A stretch of 64,000 bases of DNA, taken from Cristatella mucedo (taxonomy: Eukaryota; Bryozoa; Phylactolaemata; Cristatellidae). Position numbers and translations under genes: made by a program. Of the stretch, positions 1 through 12,381 are shown in pieces. Location of the stretch: the NCBI GenBank assembly GCA_009760855.2, contig WPIO01000081.1, forward strand, positions 917,001 through 981,000. Direction: 5' to 3'. Under the pieces are notes generated by a model. The model ran no database searches. It had not been told where the DNA came from and was given only the letters and a program-made list of their open reading frames with translations. How positions within the stretch are numbered: the first letter of the stretch is position 1; every line of letters begins with the position of its first letter.

Positions 1-1330
1 GAAATTAAGTGCTGAAGGCATCAGATAAGTTATCAAATTAATGTTGAAATCTCCATAATGAGAAAAGATAGATTTCTTGCATACTCAAATACTCAAAAAT
101 GATATCAGAGAAATCTGAGATAAAGGAACTTGGTACCTGGTGGGTGATTACTGCCACCCTCGCTAGTTTGTTGTTGGGTGAAATCAAGACTACAGATTCG
201 AAAGGCTGCTTCGAGGGTATTACAAATGGCTAGAAGTCAAATTTCGAGCACATGATAATAGCAACTCCACCTCCAGCTTTGATTGATCGAGGGCAGCAAG
301 AGAAGGAAAACCAGCCAACACACACACACATACGTGCATGGGTATGGTCCATTTGGAGCAGGACATCCAGATTCCTTGTACAGGCTATGTGAGATGTGCC
401 GGCCGGGGCCATTTTGACGATCGAGCTTTCAAATTTCTTAGAACGCCAGGTCTGCACACAATCTGTCACTCGAATTTTAAAAAGATTGGAGAAATTTTGC
501 CGCTATCCAAGTACGAATATTTCATTTTGTTGCGAGCCGATTGGCTGCCTCGCTGACCAGCATTCCTAGCAAAACTGGGGCCGATTCGCTGCTTGGCTTC
601 TCCCTGCAGATGGCTGCCTCATTGGCTGCTGTAAGCACTGCTCTTACTCATGAGCTCATTGTCTGCATGCTGCTACCGCTACACATGTGACTAGAGGTGA
701 CCAATACTGACTTCCACAACTGAAAGGAATGGACAGCTGCAGGCAGAGGGGGAGTCATGGATGTCATGGGGTCAAGGAGAAGGCACCATGACGGGAAGGG
801 TGGGGGAACAGCTCAGGACAGCAGCTAGCTCGTGCTAGACTAGCTCAGTGTGATGAGTCACGGGCATGCCACCCCTCTCGTGTGGCACCAATGCCCTCCC
901 CCTCCTGCCCCGTGCAGCCCCAATCTCTACTTCTCTCCGACATAATCCCTCCTCCAGGGAGGAGGTTCTCACCTCCACATCCCATCAGACTTTACTGCTC
1001 GCCTGTGAGGCTGCTGCTTGGATGCAAACTCATTCATATGCCAAGCCATTTCGGTCTCCACGACTGCCTTACCTCCACATGGAGCCTGCCCCCTTCTCAA
1101 ACCTGCCCTTCGGCTACAGCAACTTCAATAATGAAAGAGACGACCGCTGAAAGATGGCATAAGCTACCGAAACAAGGGGCAATGCCATTCTTTCAAGTCG
1201 AAGTCAGTGCTGAGCAGGGCTAGCCACTTTCTTGAGACATCCGAATTTCACGATCGTAAGTTCTTTCAGCTCACACGATCGACCGGATGTATCGATTGGC
1301 TCGGACACACAAAAATGAGCGAACTGGGAA
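1..1330. other. No gene recognised; probably LASP1 intron
   Basis: No exon-like homology on either strand. LASP1 must continue to the left of exon 4, so this is presumably intronic. A short CA run lies near 320-332. Confidence 0.4.
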
Positions 1331-1399
1331 TTCATCACCGAGGCACTGCATGCCCAGCTGCTAGAGTTATGTTACGTTTATGACATCCCAGATTCCTAC

Positions 1400-1690
1400 C
1401 CTTAATGACCGTTGGTGACAGAAGCTTTTGCTCGACATGCGTGGAACACAACTCGTAAGCAACGACATCTGCTCTCCTGCTACCGACTATGGCAGGTCCT
1501 TTCCAGTGGTCCTGAGCTGATACCCTCATGCTTCTCACTTCCTCGACTGCTCTGCTGACTCCACCATGCTTCTCACTTTCACTTTGTTGGATGAAACGAA
1601 GTCTCGTTGGCTATCGAATTCACACTGAAAGCTGCTTAGGCTTTGACTGCGCACACAGAAAACTCTCCTGCGTAACACCCACTCTGTGGC
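1400..1690 (+). mobile_element. LINE family B 3' fragment
   Basis: Includes ACCGTTGGTGACAGAAGC, a GTTGGCTATCGAATTCACAC stretch and AACTCTCCTGCGTAACACCC. The terminal piece is missing here but a matching end occurs at 2540-2610. Confidence 0.65.
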
Positions 1691-2539
1691 TAAGTGGAGC
1701 TAGAGATGAAGACACGAGATTTCTAACAGGAGAATCAACCCGACCTACTAAGCAATGTCACAAGCAAGTGGGCAAGGAGCAGCAGTGCCATCCAACCGAT
1801 AGCTTATGAGTGGACCTTTGACTCACCAACGGCAGGACACAACATAAGACCCTATTCAACCTCTAATCATAACAGCCAGCCACGTAGCCATCTGATCAGT
1901 AGAGGGGAAGGGGGTGGTAGCAGACCTGGTGGCAGGGTGGCTACCGTAGTCAGAAGGGAAGGGATAGAGGAGGCCTTTTTTATCACTCTTTGTTCATAGG
2001 TCAGCGAGCTAATTAGTGCCACGTGCATACACCAAATGAGTATCATTGAAAAGAATGCCATGCATTTGCCTTGGCTGCTTGTGCTACCTAATTTGCCAAA
2101 TGCTCCTGGTTCGTGTGGACAGGCCTGCCCCCAGCTAGGCTTTCAGAGGCTTCCGAAGCAGGAGCAGCCGAAGAAGCAGCAGCCGACGAAGCGGAGTCGA
2201 AGCAGCAGCAGCAAACGAAGCAGCAGCACACAGGCCTCTGAAGCAGTGCCACCCATCAGCGATCGAACCAGCTTAGTTCAGCCAACGGCAGACAATGGCA
2301 GAGCAAGCCAGTCTGCCCTTCAAGAATCCCACCAGCTACTGTGCATCTGGTATTCATGGCCTCATTAGCTTACAGATTGTGGGTGGTACGGTCAGCTCAT
2401 CACGGCTGTACAGTGGCTCTGACCTGAGGGAGTGGGCAGCAGTAGTAGCAGCAGCAGCAGCAATCGTGGCACACAGCACTACCGTCTTGTCACCTCCCCT
2501 TTATGTCTTGGCCCCTCCATCCCCGAGACAAACGACGGT

Positions 2540-2610
2540 GCATTCTCCTGCGTAACACCCACATGGTCTTTATGACTTTGTGGAGTTACTGACGGAGATA
2601 CATTACATTC
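2540..2610 (+). mobile_element. LINE family B 3' terminus
   Basis: TTCTCCTGCGTAACACCCAC followed by GAGTTACTGACGGAGATACA and TTACATT, the family B terminus, detached from the body at 1400-1690. Confidence 0.6.
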
Positions 2611-3178
2611 CATTCTACCAGGCCCATCCAGCTGCCTCTGAGAGCAGATCCCCCTGGCTAGCTACAAATCGACTTCCTCATTAGCTTCATCCTGCAGCCC
2701 TTACCAAAGGAAAGTGGCAAAACTGGATACGGCCGAGGCTTACACTTACTTCCGCCCATAACGCTGTTCCGGAAAGAAGAAGAAAAAAACCAGCTGCACT
2801 AGTGCTGCAATACAGACTTGGCTACCGCGCTAGCGCGTGCAGCAGGCACCGACGAAGTGCCTGCTGCCGGACTCGAACAGCATGCTGGTTGGGGCACTGA
2901 TTCATACAAGACAGAAAGGAACGCCAGCCGGGCCGGATTCGGGAGGCATGCCATGCCCTTCGCCGCGGTGTGCCGCGGCCTTCTCCCGCAATCCAAGCGT
3001 CCAGGCACCGGATCTGGCTGCGCGCCTCCGAATTGCCTCCGAGTTGCGTGCACATCGTGTGCAGTGCACAGAGAATGCTCATGTCACGTGTGCACAGAGA
3101 AAGCTCCGCTCTGCAGAGAGCGCGGCGGCGCAGGCTACCGGCGGAGCAGCAGCCGCGGCTGCAGCCGCCGCCGCTTAC

Positions 3179-3356
3179 TCTGGCCGTCGCTGCCGCTCGG
3201 GCGACTGTCCTCCATGAGCTGCTTCTTCCCCAGCTCCCCGTGGTACACCACCTGGCTGATGGTCTGCATGTTCTTGCGCGCTCTCGTCGTCTCTGGGTCA
3301 TCGGCGACCGAGATCTTCGTACCTTTGTTCTTCTCAAAGTCCTCGTGGTACTTGAT
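3179..3356 (-). CDS. LASP1: LASP1 coding exon 4 (nebulin repeats)
   Basis: The acceptor TTTTTGCAG precedes [12 protein letters not shown]. The exon contains [17 protein letters not shown] and [15 protein letters not shown], typical of LASP nebulin repeats. It ends in phase 1 at A|GTAAGC after a Ser/Gly-rich stretch that begins the linker. Confidence 0.93.
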
Positions 3357-6300
3357 CTGCAAAAACAAAAATACAGTTCCTTCCCTAAGAGAATGCATCG
3401 TCTATCCAGGCGCTTTGCACATGCCGCAGGGCTCACCAGAGCCCACGACCTCGGTCGTCAAAGGCGACTGCGCCTTTACCCCTGGGTCAAACAACTGGGC
3501 TGGAATGCTGTCCGTAAGTGCCCCCATCGGCAAACAAACGGCACCGGGCATACCCCCTCCCCCATCCCTGCACAGCCTCGCCAGCCCTTTTATGCCAAGC
3601 CAGTCATTCACTTCGAGGTACAGGAGGCAGCTCAGTAGAACCGAAAAACGGGCAGCTCGGCTGCCCGTGGTGTGCCACCGAGCTGGAAGCAAGCATAGCG
3701 GCGACTCTGCCGCTAGTTGCATGGCGATAGCAGACGACAGCACCGCACGGTGAAGAAGAACTGCTTGGTCTGCTGTACCGTGGGAGCATATGACGTCGGC
3801 CTGCGGAAGTTGACGGAGACCAGCGGACCCAGTAGTACATTTTTGACATTCTTGCCCTATTGTCGATAGTATCTTCTGCTGTGTGCGACTGCTCGCACAA
3901 ACATAACAAGAACCAAGGCTCACCACTGGCAGATAGGTTCACTACGGGTAGGTTCTTAACTATTTTCTTGCCCTATTGTCGATAGTATCTTCTGCTGTGT
4001 GCGACTGCTCGCACAAACATAACAAGAACCAAGGCTCACCACTGGCAGATAGGTTCACTACGGGGAGGTTCTTAACTAGCTCTGCCCACCTGGTACTGAA
4101 AGGAAAGATGCGCGTGATTCGCTGCAGCAGCTGCTGCAACTGTGCCACGACATTTGCCTTTAACGTCGGCTGCCGAGAATATGGAGGTGGAGTGCGAGTA
4201 AGAGGGCCGAGGGCGACACAAATCCAACTGGGGTAAAAGAGAAAACTTTAAGGGATTACGAGAGTGCACAAAATTACCTCTCAGTATCGTGAGGTCAATG
4301 AGCTCTGGAGCTTATTCGTTGCTTCGGCTGCTCAGTTTTGATAGTTTGACAATAAATACTACTTTTATAAGAAAAAAAAGCTTTCTTGCTTGTTTACAGT
4401 TAGTATGACCCTCATCCAAGATGCCCTTTCGGATTCTCGGACTAGTTTCATTTAACATAGGTAGACGAAACTAACTTCGTGCACGACACTACCTAAAAGG
4501 GTCACAAGGCCACCACAAGGTCAGGCAAGGCCTGCTCTTGGCTTCCTGCTGCTCGGTGGCAAGCCCAGCTGGCATCGGCCAGCTGATTCTGAAATACGGC
4601 TGTCGGAGTCATTTACATTTACTACACAGCCCATGCACCAGGCAGAGAGAGACAGCAGAGACTTTGCTACAGCTGGCTTGAGCGCCGATGCTTGGAAATG
4701 CAGCAGCAGAGCAGTCTGGGCTGCCAATCAAAGCTCCTTGATCGGCCAGCTGCTACGGGCCACCTGCCTTTATTTGCTGGTCTAGATGAAAGTCAGGCAA
4801 AGCTTGTGGGTATTCGGTGAAAGAAATCGGTTTGCTCTGCAAACCACTCTGGGGCACTGCAGACCAGCAGGTTATATGGTCGGTGTCGACCGGCAGCTTG
4901 TCGACCTTCCTACAACCAGCTGAAGGCAGGACTCCACTGTGGCCAAGAATCCACGACAATAGCGAGGCCACCACGAGGCCCAAGTCCCCAAGTCTCAGAG
5001 ACCATGGCTGCACCTGACGTTGCAGCTCACCTGCCAACCGATGTAGCTGATGTATTGTCAGTCTTTGCTGAGAAGGCTAAGCAGGAAGCACGCTGCTTTG
5101 AAGCGATCGAGCGAGACTCGGCACTCTGGCACACTCCCACACACTTGACCAGCAGAAGGCGGTAGGTCCTTCAGTACGTCCAGCATAGACATTCGAAATG
5201 CAAAGAGCACCAAGAGAGAGCCCCATTTCTCCCTTCCCAGAAGCAGAGAATACTCGGCAGAGGGCCGAGTACTTACAGAACTTTTTCAGGACGTCGACTA
5301 CTCAACAATTTTCCCTCGCGAGAGAAGTGCAGTCCTCTGCTGAATGTAATGCCGGCCGACGATGCCTCCTATGGCAAAGAGGAACAGCAGAACTATGTGG
5401 CCGGTTTGGCTTACAGGTTAAGGTGTTTGCCACGACCGAGATCAAAGTGACTATTTGAGGACCGAGGTCGAGGACTCGAGCCCCGTGACATATGTGAAGC
5501 GCCTGAATAGAGATTAGGTTCTCTTACGTGCTAGCAAATGTAAAGCGCCTAGAAAGGGATTGAGTTATCTGAGGGCGCTTCATCAAGTATATTATTATTA
5601 TTAATATTATTATTATACAAATGAATTGTAATGTTTCATTTTGCATAACCTCAGGAACACAGAAAACAGAACTGAGACAGCGAGCAAACACACCCAGCAA
5701 GCAACTCCTTGCGCACGTGGGCATGCATACCTAGCATAACTAGCACATGCATACCTAGCATACCTACGCATAACTAGCCCACTAGCCGAAGCCCTGAATG
5801 CAGAGCTTCCCCTTCCCGTACCTCACGTTTGCAGACAGGCGAGAGGCATACTTAAAACAGAGAGAGCGATGCTTGCGCATGAAGCATGAAGGGGAGCGTA
5901 CTCAATCAGGGGTCGAGCAAATCAGCAGCGTCATTCACTGTTATGAAACTGCCTGTACCCGACCGATGACGATGACGATACGTGAGGGGGGTAGGGGTAG
6001 CAAACACGGCCAGATCTGTGTCTGTGCCCTCACCTGGCTTTGAATCTTCGTGTTTTCGGCAATCCTCTTGCTTTCCGGAGTCTCGGCGACCTGGGTGTGC
6101 TTGATCTCCGGATAGTGGCTGCGGAGAGGCAAAACAGCGCAAGAGCATCAACCGATCGGCTCGGTGCCTTTGGTTAATTTTCTTTTTATTTTAATCAGGG
6201 CTGCAGCAGTAGCATGGCCTGCACGACTTGCATGGCACATTCGAGCAAGGGAGAGCCAGTAGCTGAGACGGCGGCAGAGGGGCGGCAACTGCCGCGAGCG

Positions 6301-6792
6301 GCTTACGCGACGCAGTAGGGCTGCTTCTCGAACCCTTTGTAGTTCTTCATGTTGAGAGTCATGCCGCACACTTGGCACTTGAAGCATCCCTTGTGCCATA
6401 GCTGGTAAACAAGTCAACGCATGGACTCAAGCAAAGCCCACAAAAAAAGCGTCAAGACGACTAAAGGAGCTAGCAGTCGATCGAACGAACAGCTTGCAAT
6501 CTACTTTTCTGATCTGCCTTGTCACTGCGACTGGGCAGGGAACCTGCTGGCATAGCTCACTCTCGGGTATACCCTGCTTGCTTGCACCCGAACGTACTGG
6601 CTTGGCCCTGTGGTTATACTTCTGGTCTACCGAGGTCAATGTGCATGCATTGGACGACCAAGGTCGTGGGCTCGAGCCCCTGTGGCATATGTTAAGTGCA
6701 GAACAAAGTTAAGAACAGAAATTAAGTTCTCTTACGCTGCTATATACATGAGTTTTACAGATATATGGAAGTAGACACACATACGCACGGGT

Positions 6793-6838
<46 letters not shown>

Positions 6839-7023
6839 AGGTATGCATATATCGATGCGTATCCATATCTCTAATAATTAAAGTGAGGAAGTTGTCACAT
6901 GGCAAGATGGTGCACATCCATCAAGCAGAAAGATGGTGCAGTGTTGTCTTCCGTGATGGAACTACTATGACTCAGCAAAGCAATTCCACAGGCAGTGAGC
7001 TGTTCTTATCTAACTCTCCCTCT

Positions 7024-7103
<80 letters not shown>

Positions 7104-10100
7104 GCATACATATAGCTATATGCATATATATATATGTGTGTGTGTGTATATTTATATGTATATATATATACATACATAGAAATGTACATATAGAGATATA
7201 TATAATATATACTAGGGCTCTGTCTCAACTCAAATACTGCTGCAGCCACTCAGTCACACACCTGTGTGGGCCTGTGAACAGGCCCGTGCTCACATACGAG
7301 CATGCATCTCACCCATGCGCCTGCGCAAATGCATCCGGGCACTCGGTCAAGAGCATCGTCAAGAGGGTCCTCCGGTGCCAAGAAATTAGAGCTTTTCCTA
7401 GGACAGTGTCCTCTCACGTCTTTTGCAGCTATCACAAGATAGCACTCAAAAGCTTGGCCCGGGCGGCGCCATTCCTTTGCCAAGTAGCTGCCCTAGTGCC
7501 CGGCCGCCATAGCTGGCCTAGAATTTGCATGGTAGCTCAGCCTCGACATGAATAAAAGGGCAGGTTTTCTGCGGTTGGCCCCTTCATGATCATACTGAGT
7601 GACATCAGATTGGGCAGCAGGACTTCTTGTTGGTAACATTTGGAAGTTCTATATAAAACCAACTACTTCAAGCCTGTTCAGCAAGGTGCTGCCTCTAAGA
7701 TCATCGAGTCAATTACCAAGGTGCCCTCACCACCTGACTATTGAAGCTCCATTCCATCTCTACTACAAGAATGTTCGTCCACCTTCAAGCTTCACAATGA
7801 AGACCTCATTTCGAAGTTCATTTCTTCATAGCAGTCTTTGAAAACCACCAGCCTTCGATACCCCATGGTTACTGATCTCCTTCTGCAATGCTAGGATTTG
7901 CTACTGCCCTGCATTACTGACATAATGAATGTGCCCTTAGCCTGAGCTGTTGTCCCTGCGTCCTTGAAAGAAGCTTTTGCTATGCCACTCATTCAGAAGA
8001 CAGCAGTGGACGTGAAGAACTTGCACAACTCAGTCTAGCTATGGCCATTCTTATTAAAGCACTAATAACTCGACAGGATCAGCATTGGGAAGTGTTCAAT
8101 GATCTCAAGAACGCAGACTTAGGTACACTAAACTATTTGTATGGGATCTCTCCATAGCGCTTGCTACTACTGGTCACCGTCCTTTTTGAGCGCTACCGAT
8201 CATCTCATCTGGGCATCACTGGAACTGCACAGCAATGGATTAGATTACATCTCAGTGGGATTTATGTCAGTGTTGATCGATGCCTTTTGCCAACAGGTCA
8301 TCCGGTGAGCCTTTAAGGTTACATGGGGTAGCTCAAGGATCTGCTCTAGGTTCAATATTTTCACAGTCTCAATTCTTCTTTTAGTCGATGTAATCACTAA
8401 GCACAATCTAGGCAGTCATTCCTATGCACAGGACACATAGCTGTAACTGCGCTTCGATCCCTCCTTGCCTTCCAAGCTACTCAGAAATTGGAAAACCGAA
8501 CCCTCAAAATGAGCTAGGCAAGCATATTGCCTCCAATCTCAGTTCGAAATTTGGGTGTCCTTTCACTTGATGACCTCATCAGCTCCAGAGTCGTCTTGCC
8601 TATTTTCAGCTATGCAAAACTGCAAAACATTCGCCTTGCCTAGATATGGATACTGCTTCCGAGCATATGTAACATTCCATGTAGACATATCTAACTCACC
8701 ACTTCCAGGTCTTCCTGCCTGTGCTAGAGGATGCTTACAGTTAGTGTAATACACTGAATCTAGGCACTGCTGTCAAGAAGGTCACAACTGTCCTATTACA
8801 CCACTACTCTCTGCCTAGCACAGACTGCCCATCAAGCATCAATCACCGACGTCAGTGTTCTGTCACTCGATATCAGCTCCCTTTCCTTCTCTTGCTCCAA
8901 CCTACTTATCAGAAAGAATTCCTTATCAGGCTTCACACTGTACGACCCATTCTTCTGACTCGTCGTATAGCTGTGCCTCAAACCAACCTTGAACGTTTTA
9001 GAGAGGTTCAGTTCGTATGCTCTTAAAGCATGGAACTTATTCCCGACTGACGTTAAAAAATTCCCATGACCTGGCAACATTAAAAAAAGAAACTAAAAAC
9101 CTACTTGTTTCTCTCAGCATTTGCTCCGGCAGCATTAATTGTCTTTTCGGCTCTTATATGTGCAGGAAATGTAAATTTTATGACTAACCAGTTGACAAGT
9201 TTTATTTCGTGCACATCTTACGTCTCCAGAAAGCTAGCGATACCTTAAGGGGCTATAAAGATGTTTTACTATTATTATCATTAGTACCCTTCACTAGCCT
9301 ACATACAGCCCTGTACTGCTAGCTGACCCAATGAGTCTGCCTTGGCTTAATCAATATATGTATGTATCTTCATCAGTAACTCCACAAAGTCATAAAGACC
9401 ATGTGAGTGTTACGCAGGAGAGTTTTGTATAGCGCACTCACAGCCTAAGCGGCTTTCGGTACGCATTCGGTAGCCAACAGACATCGTCTCACGAAACAAA
9501 GAGAAAGTGGGAAGCATAGCAGAGTCAGGAGAGCAGTCGAGGTAGTGAGTAGCATAGACGTAGCAGTTCAGGATCGCTGAAAAAGATGTGCCATAGTCGG
9601 CAGTTGGAGAGTAGTTATCAATGGATGGTATTGAGATCCAGCATTGCTAAAGAAAGGTAGCAAGCATTAAGCCAGCCATCCGGACTCAGTATCTGCTCAT
9701 GCAATTTCCATGGTTACCCAAGTTTGTGCCTTTCTAAAAACCACACACATGAGTGGCAGGAAAATAAGATTTGATAACCCACCCAGTCAGTGGCCAGCAA
9801 CGGCTGCGGTAACGGTTCGCAAAGTGCCTGCCCTGGGCTTTAACTGTGAGAGTGGCATGAGTGCAGCCGACCGTACCCGGAAGGGTCATCCGTGTACTGC
9901 AACGAGAAGCCAGAGACAGGCAAGGTCATGACCGTCGTTTTTCTTAATTCGAGATGGATGGGCTGCCTGTTTGACTAGTATTACCTTCGACCCAATTCTG
10001 AGAAGTTCTTGAGCACTGGTCGAAACTGGTCTGAGAACCACGACGAGACCAGAGAGAGACGACTCGGGCTCAAGGGTGCACACAATAAGAATTAATAAGA

Positions 10101-12381
10101 ATTGGTAAGTATATAACATGAGACAAAACAACCACGCCACTTCTGTCTGAGCTTCACTGGCTTCACTATCAATCGACTCCGTCAAGAGCCCCTCTGGCAT
10201 ACAAGTCTCGATTACTTGCATACAATTCGCTGGCCGACTTGCTTCTCCATTAGTATGCTCTCACCCAAATCACCCGAATTGCCATCGAGTCGTCCCCTGG
10301 ACTAAACTGAAGCTATTGGTGATCAGACGTTTAGTTTTTACGAACCGAGAGCCGGGAGCACGCTCTCGGCTTCGACGTTCTGTTCAGCTTCAACACACTC
10401 ACGTGAAGTTTTTTTTATTATTCCATTGTGCTTTGAGTGCTCACCTGTGCAGGATTCAGTACGTTTTACAAACTTGGGGTCCTACTAATCAGCGGCCCGA
10501 GTGTCCTCTTGTGTGTGTTCGCATGCTGGTCTAAGCATGATACCGTGCTTGTCGTTAATTCTTGGTTGCAGCGTCTCTGCTTCTCTTACATTAAGGTTAA
10601 AAATACTCGGAAGATTTGGTCGCTTCAGGGCACAATACAATACATGATTATGACTTTGTTATTTTCCTTTCGTCGCGGCTGCCCCATTCTATTGCCAGCC
10701 CTAACGAGCTTAGACGGCAAATCATTTCCTTCGGGATACAGAATTCCGTTATTTGCTACTCGCTATTTCCAGCAACGCATCCGGTAGGATAACTGTTGGC
10801 AAAATAAGTCCCGGCCTGCAGTGAGAGTAAAGCCGCGATAACGGTCAGTTTTGCTTCGTTGTGTCTTTGGTGCATAAGCTACCAAGACTGGGGGCGGTCA
10901 AAGACTTTCGGAAGACCAAGCGAAGACGAAAAGACCAGGCACGGTTCTACTTCTTGGCTAAGATCGAGGCAAGACCAAGCGACCAATCGCAGGCATCTTT
11001 GTCATGCGACTTGATCAGTAAGTTTGCGATGTGCTCCTAGGTTGCTCTCTATTTATGGGCCACTCCGAGCTCTTCACATAGGAATCCGATCGCGAGTCGG
11101 CAGGAGGAAAAATAACGAAAGGTTCAAATTCACTGGGAAGTGCATAGCGGAAGGCAATTTACTACCTCCCTAACCAAGGCAATTTTTCCCACGATCACTC
11201 GGGCGGGGGTGGAGGAGACGAAGCAAGTAGAAAGCAAGACTTAAAAGGAAAACTGATCGGGTTAACTTCCTATAATGAGTAAGACCGAAGCAGCACTGAA
11301 GCAAGACTAACCGGGTAAGTGCAGCTTAACGTATATAAGTAATAAGTAAGCATTAATAATAACTAAAGTTAATTATAATCACCAACCATACCCACCGAGA
11401 AACGTATTAAAACTAGCTGGACTTCGGGTTGGTCTGTTTGGTTGCAAGTTGCAGCAGTGCTTGGCAACAAGGGCGGACTCCTTCTAGGGCAGCAGCCTAC
11501 GACAACAGCTGGTCATTTCAAAAGGGCACAGGGCCTATAGAAACGCCGGTGATTCACCGTCTACGCTGTTTGAAGACTGATGCTGAAAATAAGCCGAGTG
11601 AAAAGCAAGGAAATAGGAAAGACATCTGTTCTTATAGGCCACAGACTTCGCTCAAGAAGCTGACTGAATACGTAGGCATTTCAGCACAGTAAAATTAGGG
11701 TTATCCGTACCTCCAAAATCAATGAATAGATCACGAAAGCGTCTCTAAGCTTCACTACATAGGGCAAGTGCTACGGACACAGTCAGAAGGATTGCCTCCA
11801 GTATCTTCCTTATGGACTTAAAATCTACATTGCCCTAGTTCAACTCACACTCTACTCTAGACTGCAGTGGTGGCCAACTCTTAGGGAGGGGGGTCTTCAT
11901 TTGTTAGCCTCTGACACCTAGCGACCGATCCGCTTAGCCTAGCGACCGATCTGCTTAGCGGCACGAAGCCGGAGCTGAGCAGTTGGGCAGCTGGACGAAG
12001 CTAGCGCAGTCGACCGATAATTTTGCTGCTCGTCTGGTGCATCGACCAGGGGTGTGTATCGCCAGGCAGACAAGACAAGCATGGGGGGGGGGTTGCATCA
12101 CCCAGCCAGATGACATCACCCCCCACCCCGCCTGCACCCACAGATCCGCCGGCCCCTTCCCGAAACGAGCTCACGGGCTGGCGCGGGCCGTCGACTGCTC
12201 CCCATTCAGACAACACGGCGAAGCGAAGGGCTATCGAAAAAGAGGTCGGCAGGCAGAGAGATTCGCCTGTCGGCGGCCTCAGCCTCGCACGATCGCTTTA
12301 CCCCCTTACCTTGTCGAGGCATTTGAGTTCGTCCACCGGGTAAACTTGCTTCTCGCACCTCGCGCAATTCTTCGGCGGCAT
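3179..12381 (-). CDS. LASP1: LASP1 homologue (LIM and SH3 protein), 5' four coding exons; 3' end outside the window
   Basis: LASP proteins are actin-associated scaffolds at focal adhesions and the cytoskeleton: a LIM domain, two nebulin repeats, a linker and a C-terminal SH3. Four exons join in phase: 12381-12310, 6401-6307, 6118-6034 and 3356-3179, giving 143 codons plus one base. The LIM zinc ligands are complete: C6, C9, H27, C30, C33, C36, C54, H57, with family spacing C-x2-C-x17-H-x2-C-x2-C-x2-C-x17-C-x2-H. Nebulin repeats start near [12 protein letters not shown] (residue 85) and [12 protein letters not shown] (120). The start ATG directly precedes PPKNCARC, as in the family. Exon 4 ends at a strong GTAAGC donor in phase 1, so more exons must follow; I found no SH3 exon in 1-3178. 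Intron 1 is 5.9 kb. The gene runs away from RPL23 across a shared GC-rich upstream region. Confidence 0.95.
3849..4080. repeat. Tandem duplication, 116-base unit, two copies
   Basis: 3849-3964 and 3965-4080 are nearly identical (for example ACGGGTAGG against ACGGGGAGG). Each starts TTCTTGCCCTATTGTCGATA. Recent, in LASP1 intron 3. Confidence 0.92.
5395..5545 (+). mobile_element. SINE A copy (tRNA-derived, L2-like tail)
   Basis: GCCGGTTTGGCTTACAGGTT (A-box-like) and GAGGTCGAGGACTCGAGCCC (B-box-like), then GCCTGAATAGAGATTAGGTT and CTCTTACGTGCTAGCAAATG. The tail resembles the L2-like LINE tail. Confidence 0.7.
5530..5620 (+). mobile_element. L2-like LINE 3' tail, short
   Basis: Only the last 90 bases: AAATGTAAAGCGCCTAGAAA, then GAGTTATCTGAGGGCGCTTC and ATT repeats. 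It directly follows a SINE A copy that ends in a similar motif. Confidence 0.65.
6034..6118 (-). CDS. LASP1: LASP1 coding exon 3 (end of LIM, start of nebulin region)
   Basis: The acceptor CTCCGCAG restores A56-H57, the last zinc ligand. The exon then reads [20 protein letters not shown] and ends in phase 0 at [26 protein letters not shown] is strongly LASP-like. Confidence 0.95.
6307..6401 (-). CDS. LASP1: LASP1 coding exon 2 (core of LIM domain)
   Basis: The acceptor TTTACCAG precedes [20 protein letters not shown]. The exon carries LIM ligands H27, C30, C33, C36 and C54 and ends in phase 2 at GC|GTAAGC. It is 31 codons plus two bases. Confidence 0.95.
6590..6760 (+). mobile_element. SINE A copy
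   Basis: CTGGCTTGGCCCTGTGGTTA, AAGGTCGTGGGCTCGAGCCC, and AAATTAAGTTCTCTTACGCT; the AT-rich end continues into the microsatellites at 6793 onward. Confidence 0.7.
6793..7210. repeat. Cluster of dinucleotide microsatellites
   Basis: (CA)n at 6793-6835; (TA)n at 7024-7067 running into (GT)n to 7098; then mixed TA/GT-rich sequence to about 7210. Lies in LASP1 intron 1, after a SINE A tail. Confidence 0.95.
7600..9275 (+). mobile_element. Old L2-like LINE copy, family A, heavily mutated
   Basis: Within LASP1 intron 1. Relics of the reverse transcriptase can be followed in shifting frames: a PLI-KK-type motif near 7990, QGSALGS-like sequence near 8330, the remains of a Y-ADD region near 8430, NLGV near 8550, and the tail CTATAAAGATGTTTTACTATTATTATCATTA ending near 9275 (partial string). 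Many stops and frameshifts. Confidence 0.7.
9370..9590 (-). mobile_element. LINE family B 3' end
   Basis: The reverse complement carries TCTCCTGCGTAACACTCACA and the GTTGGCTACCGAATGCGTAC stretch of family B 3' ends. Lies in LASP1 intron 1. Confidence 0.7.
9600..11980. other. LASP1: LASP1 intron 1, unique sequence
   Basis: No repeat family or coding homology recognised. Open frames here are short and not protein-like. Confidence 0.5.
12310..12381 (-). CDS. LASP1: LASP1 coding exon 1 (start codon, first LIM cysteines)
   Basis: 24 codons from ATG to KCLDK, ending in phase 0 at the donor AAG|GTAAGG. It holds the LIM ligands C6 and C9. Upstream is GC-rich with no obvious upstream coding. Confidence 0.93.

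Noticed and set aside
2150-2240. CAG/GAAGCAG-rich stretch that could encode a Ser/Ala-rich LASP1 linker on the minus strand
   Set aside because: Low-complexity sequence gives repetitive peptides in every frame; no acceptor with matching phase was convincing.
2818-3753. 311-codon open frame on the plus strand
   Set aside because: It lies antisense to the well-supported LASP1 exon 4 and spans its splice sites; composition is GC-driven with no domain.
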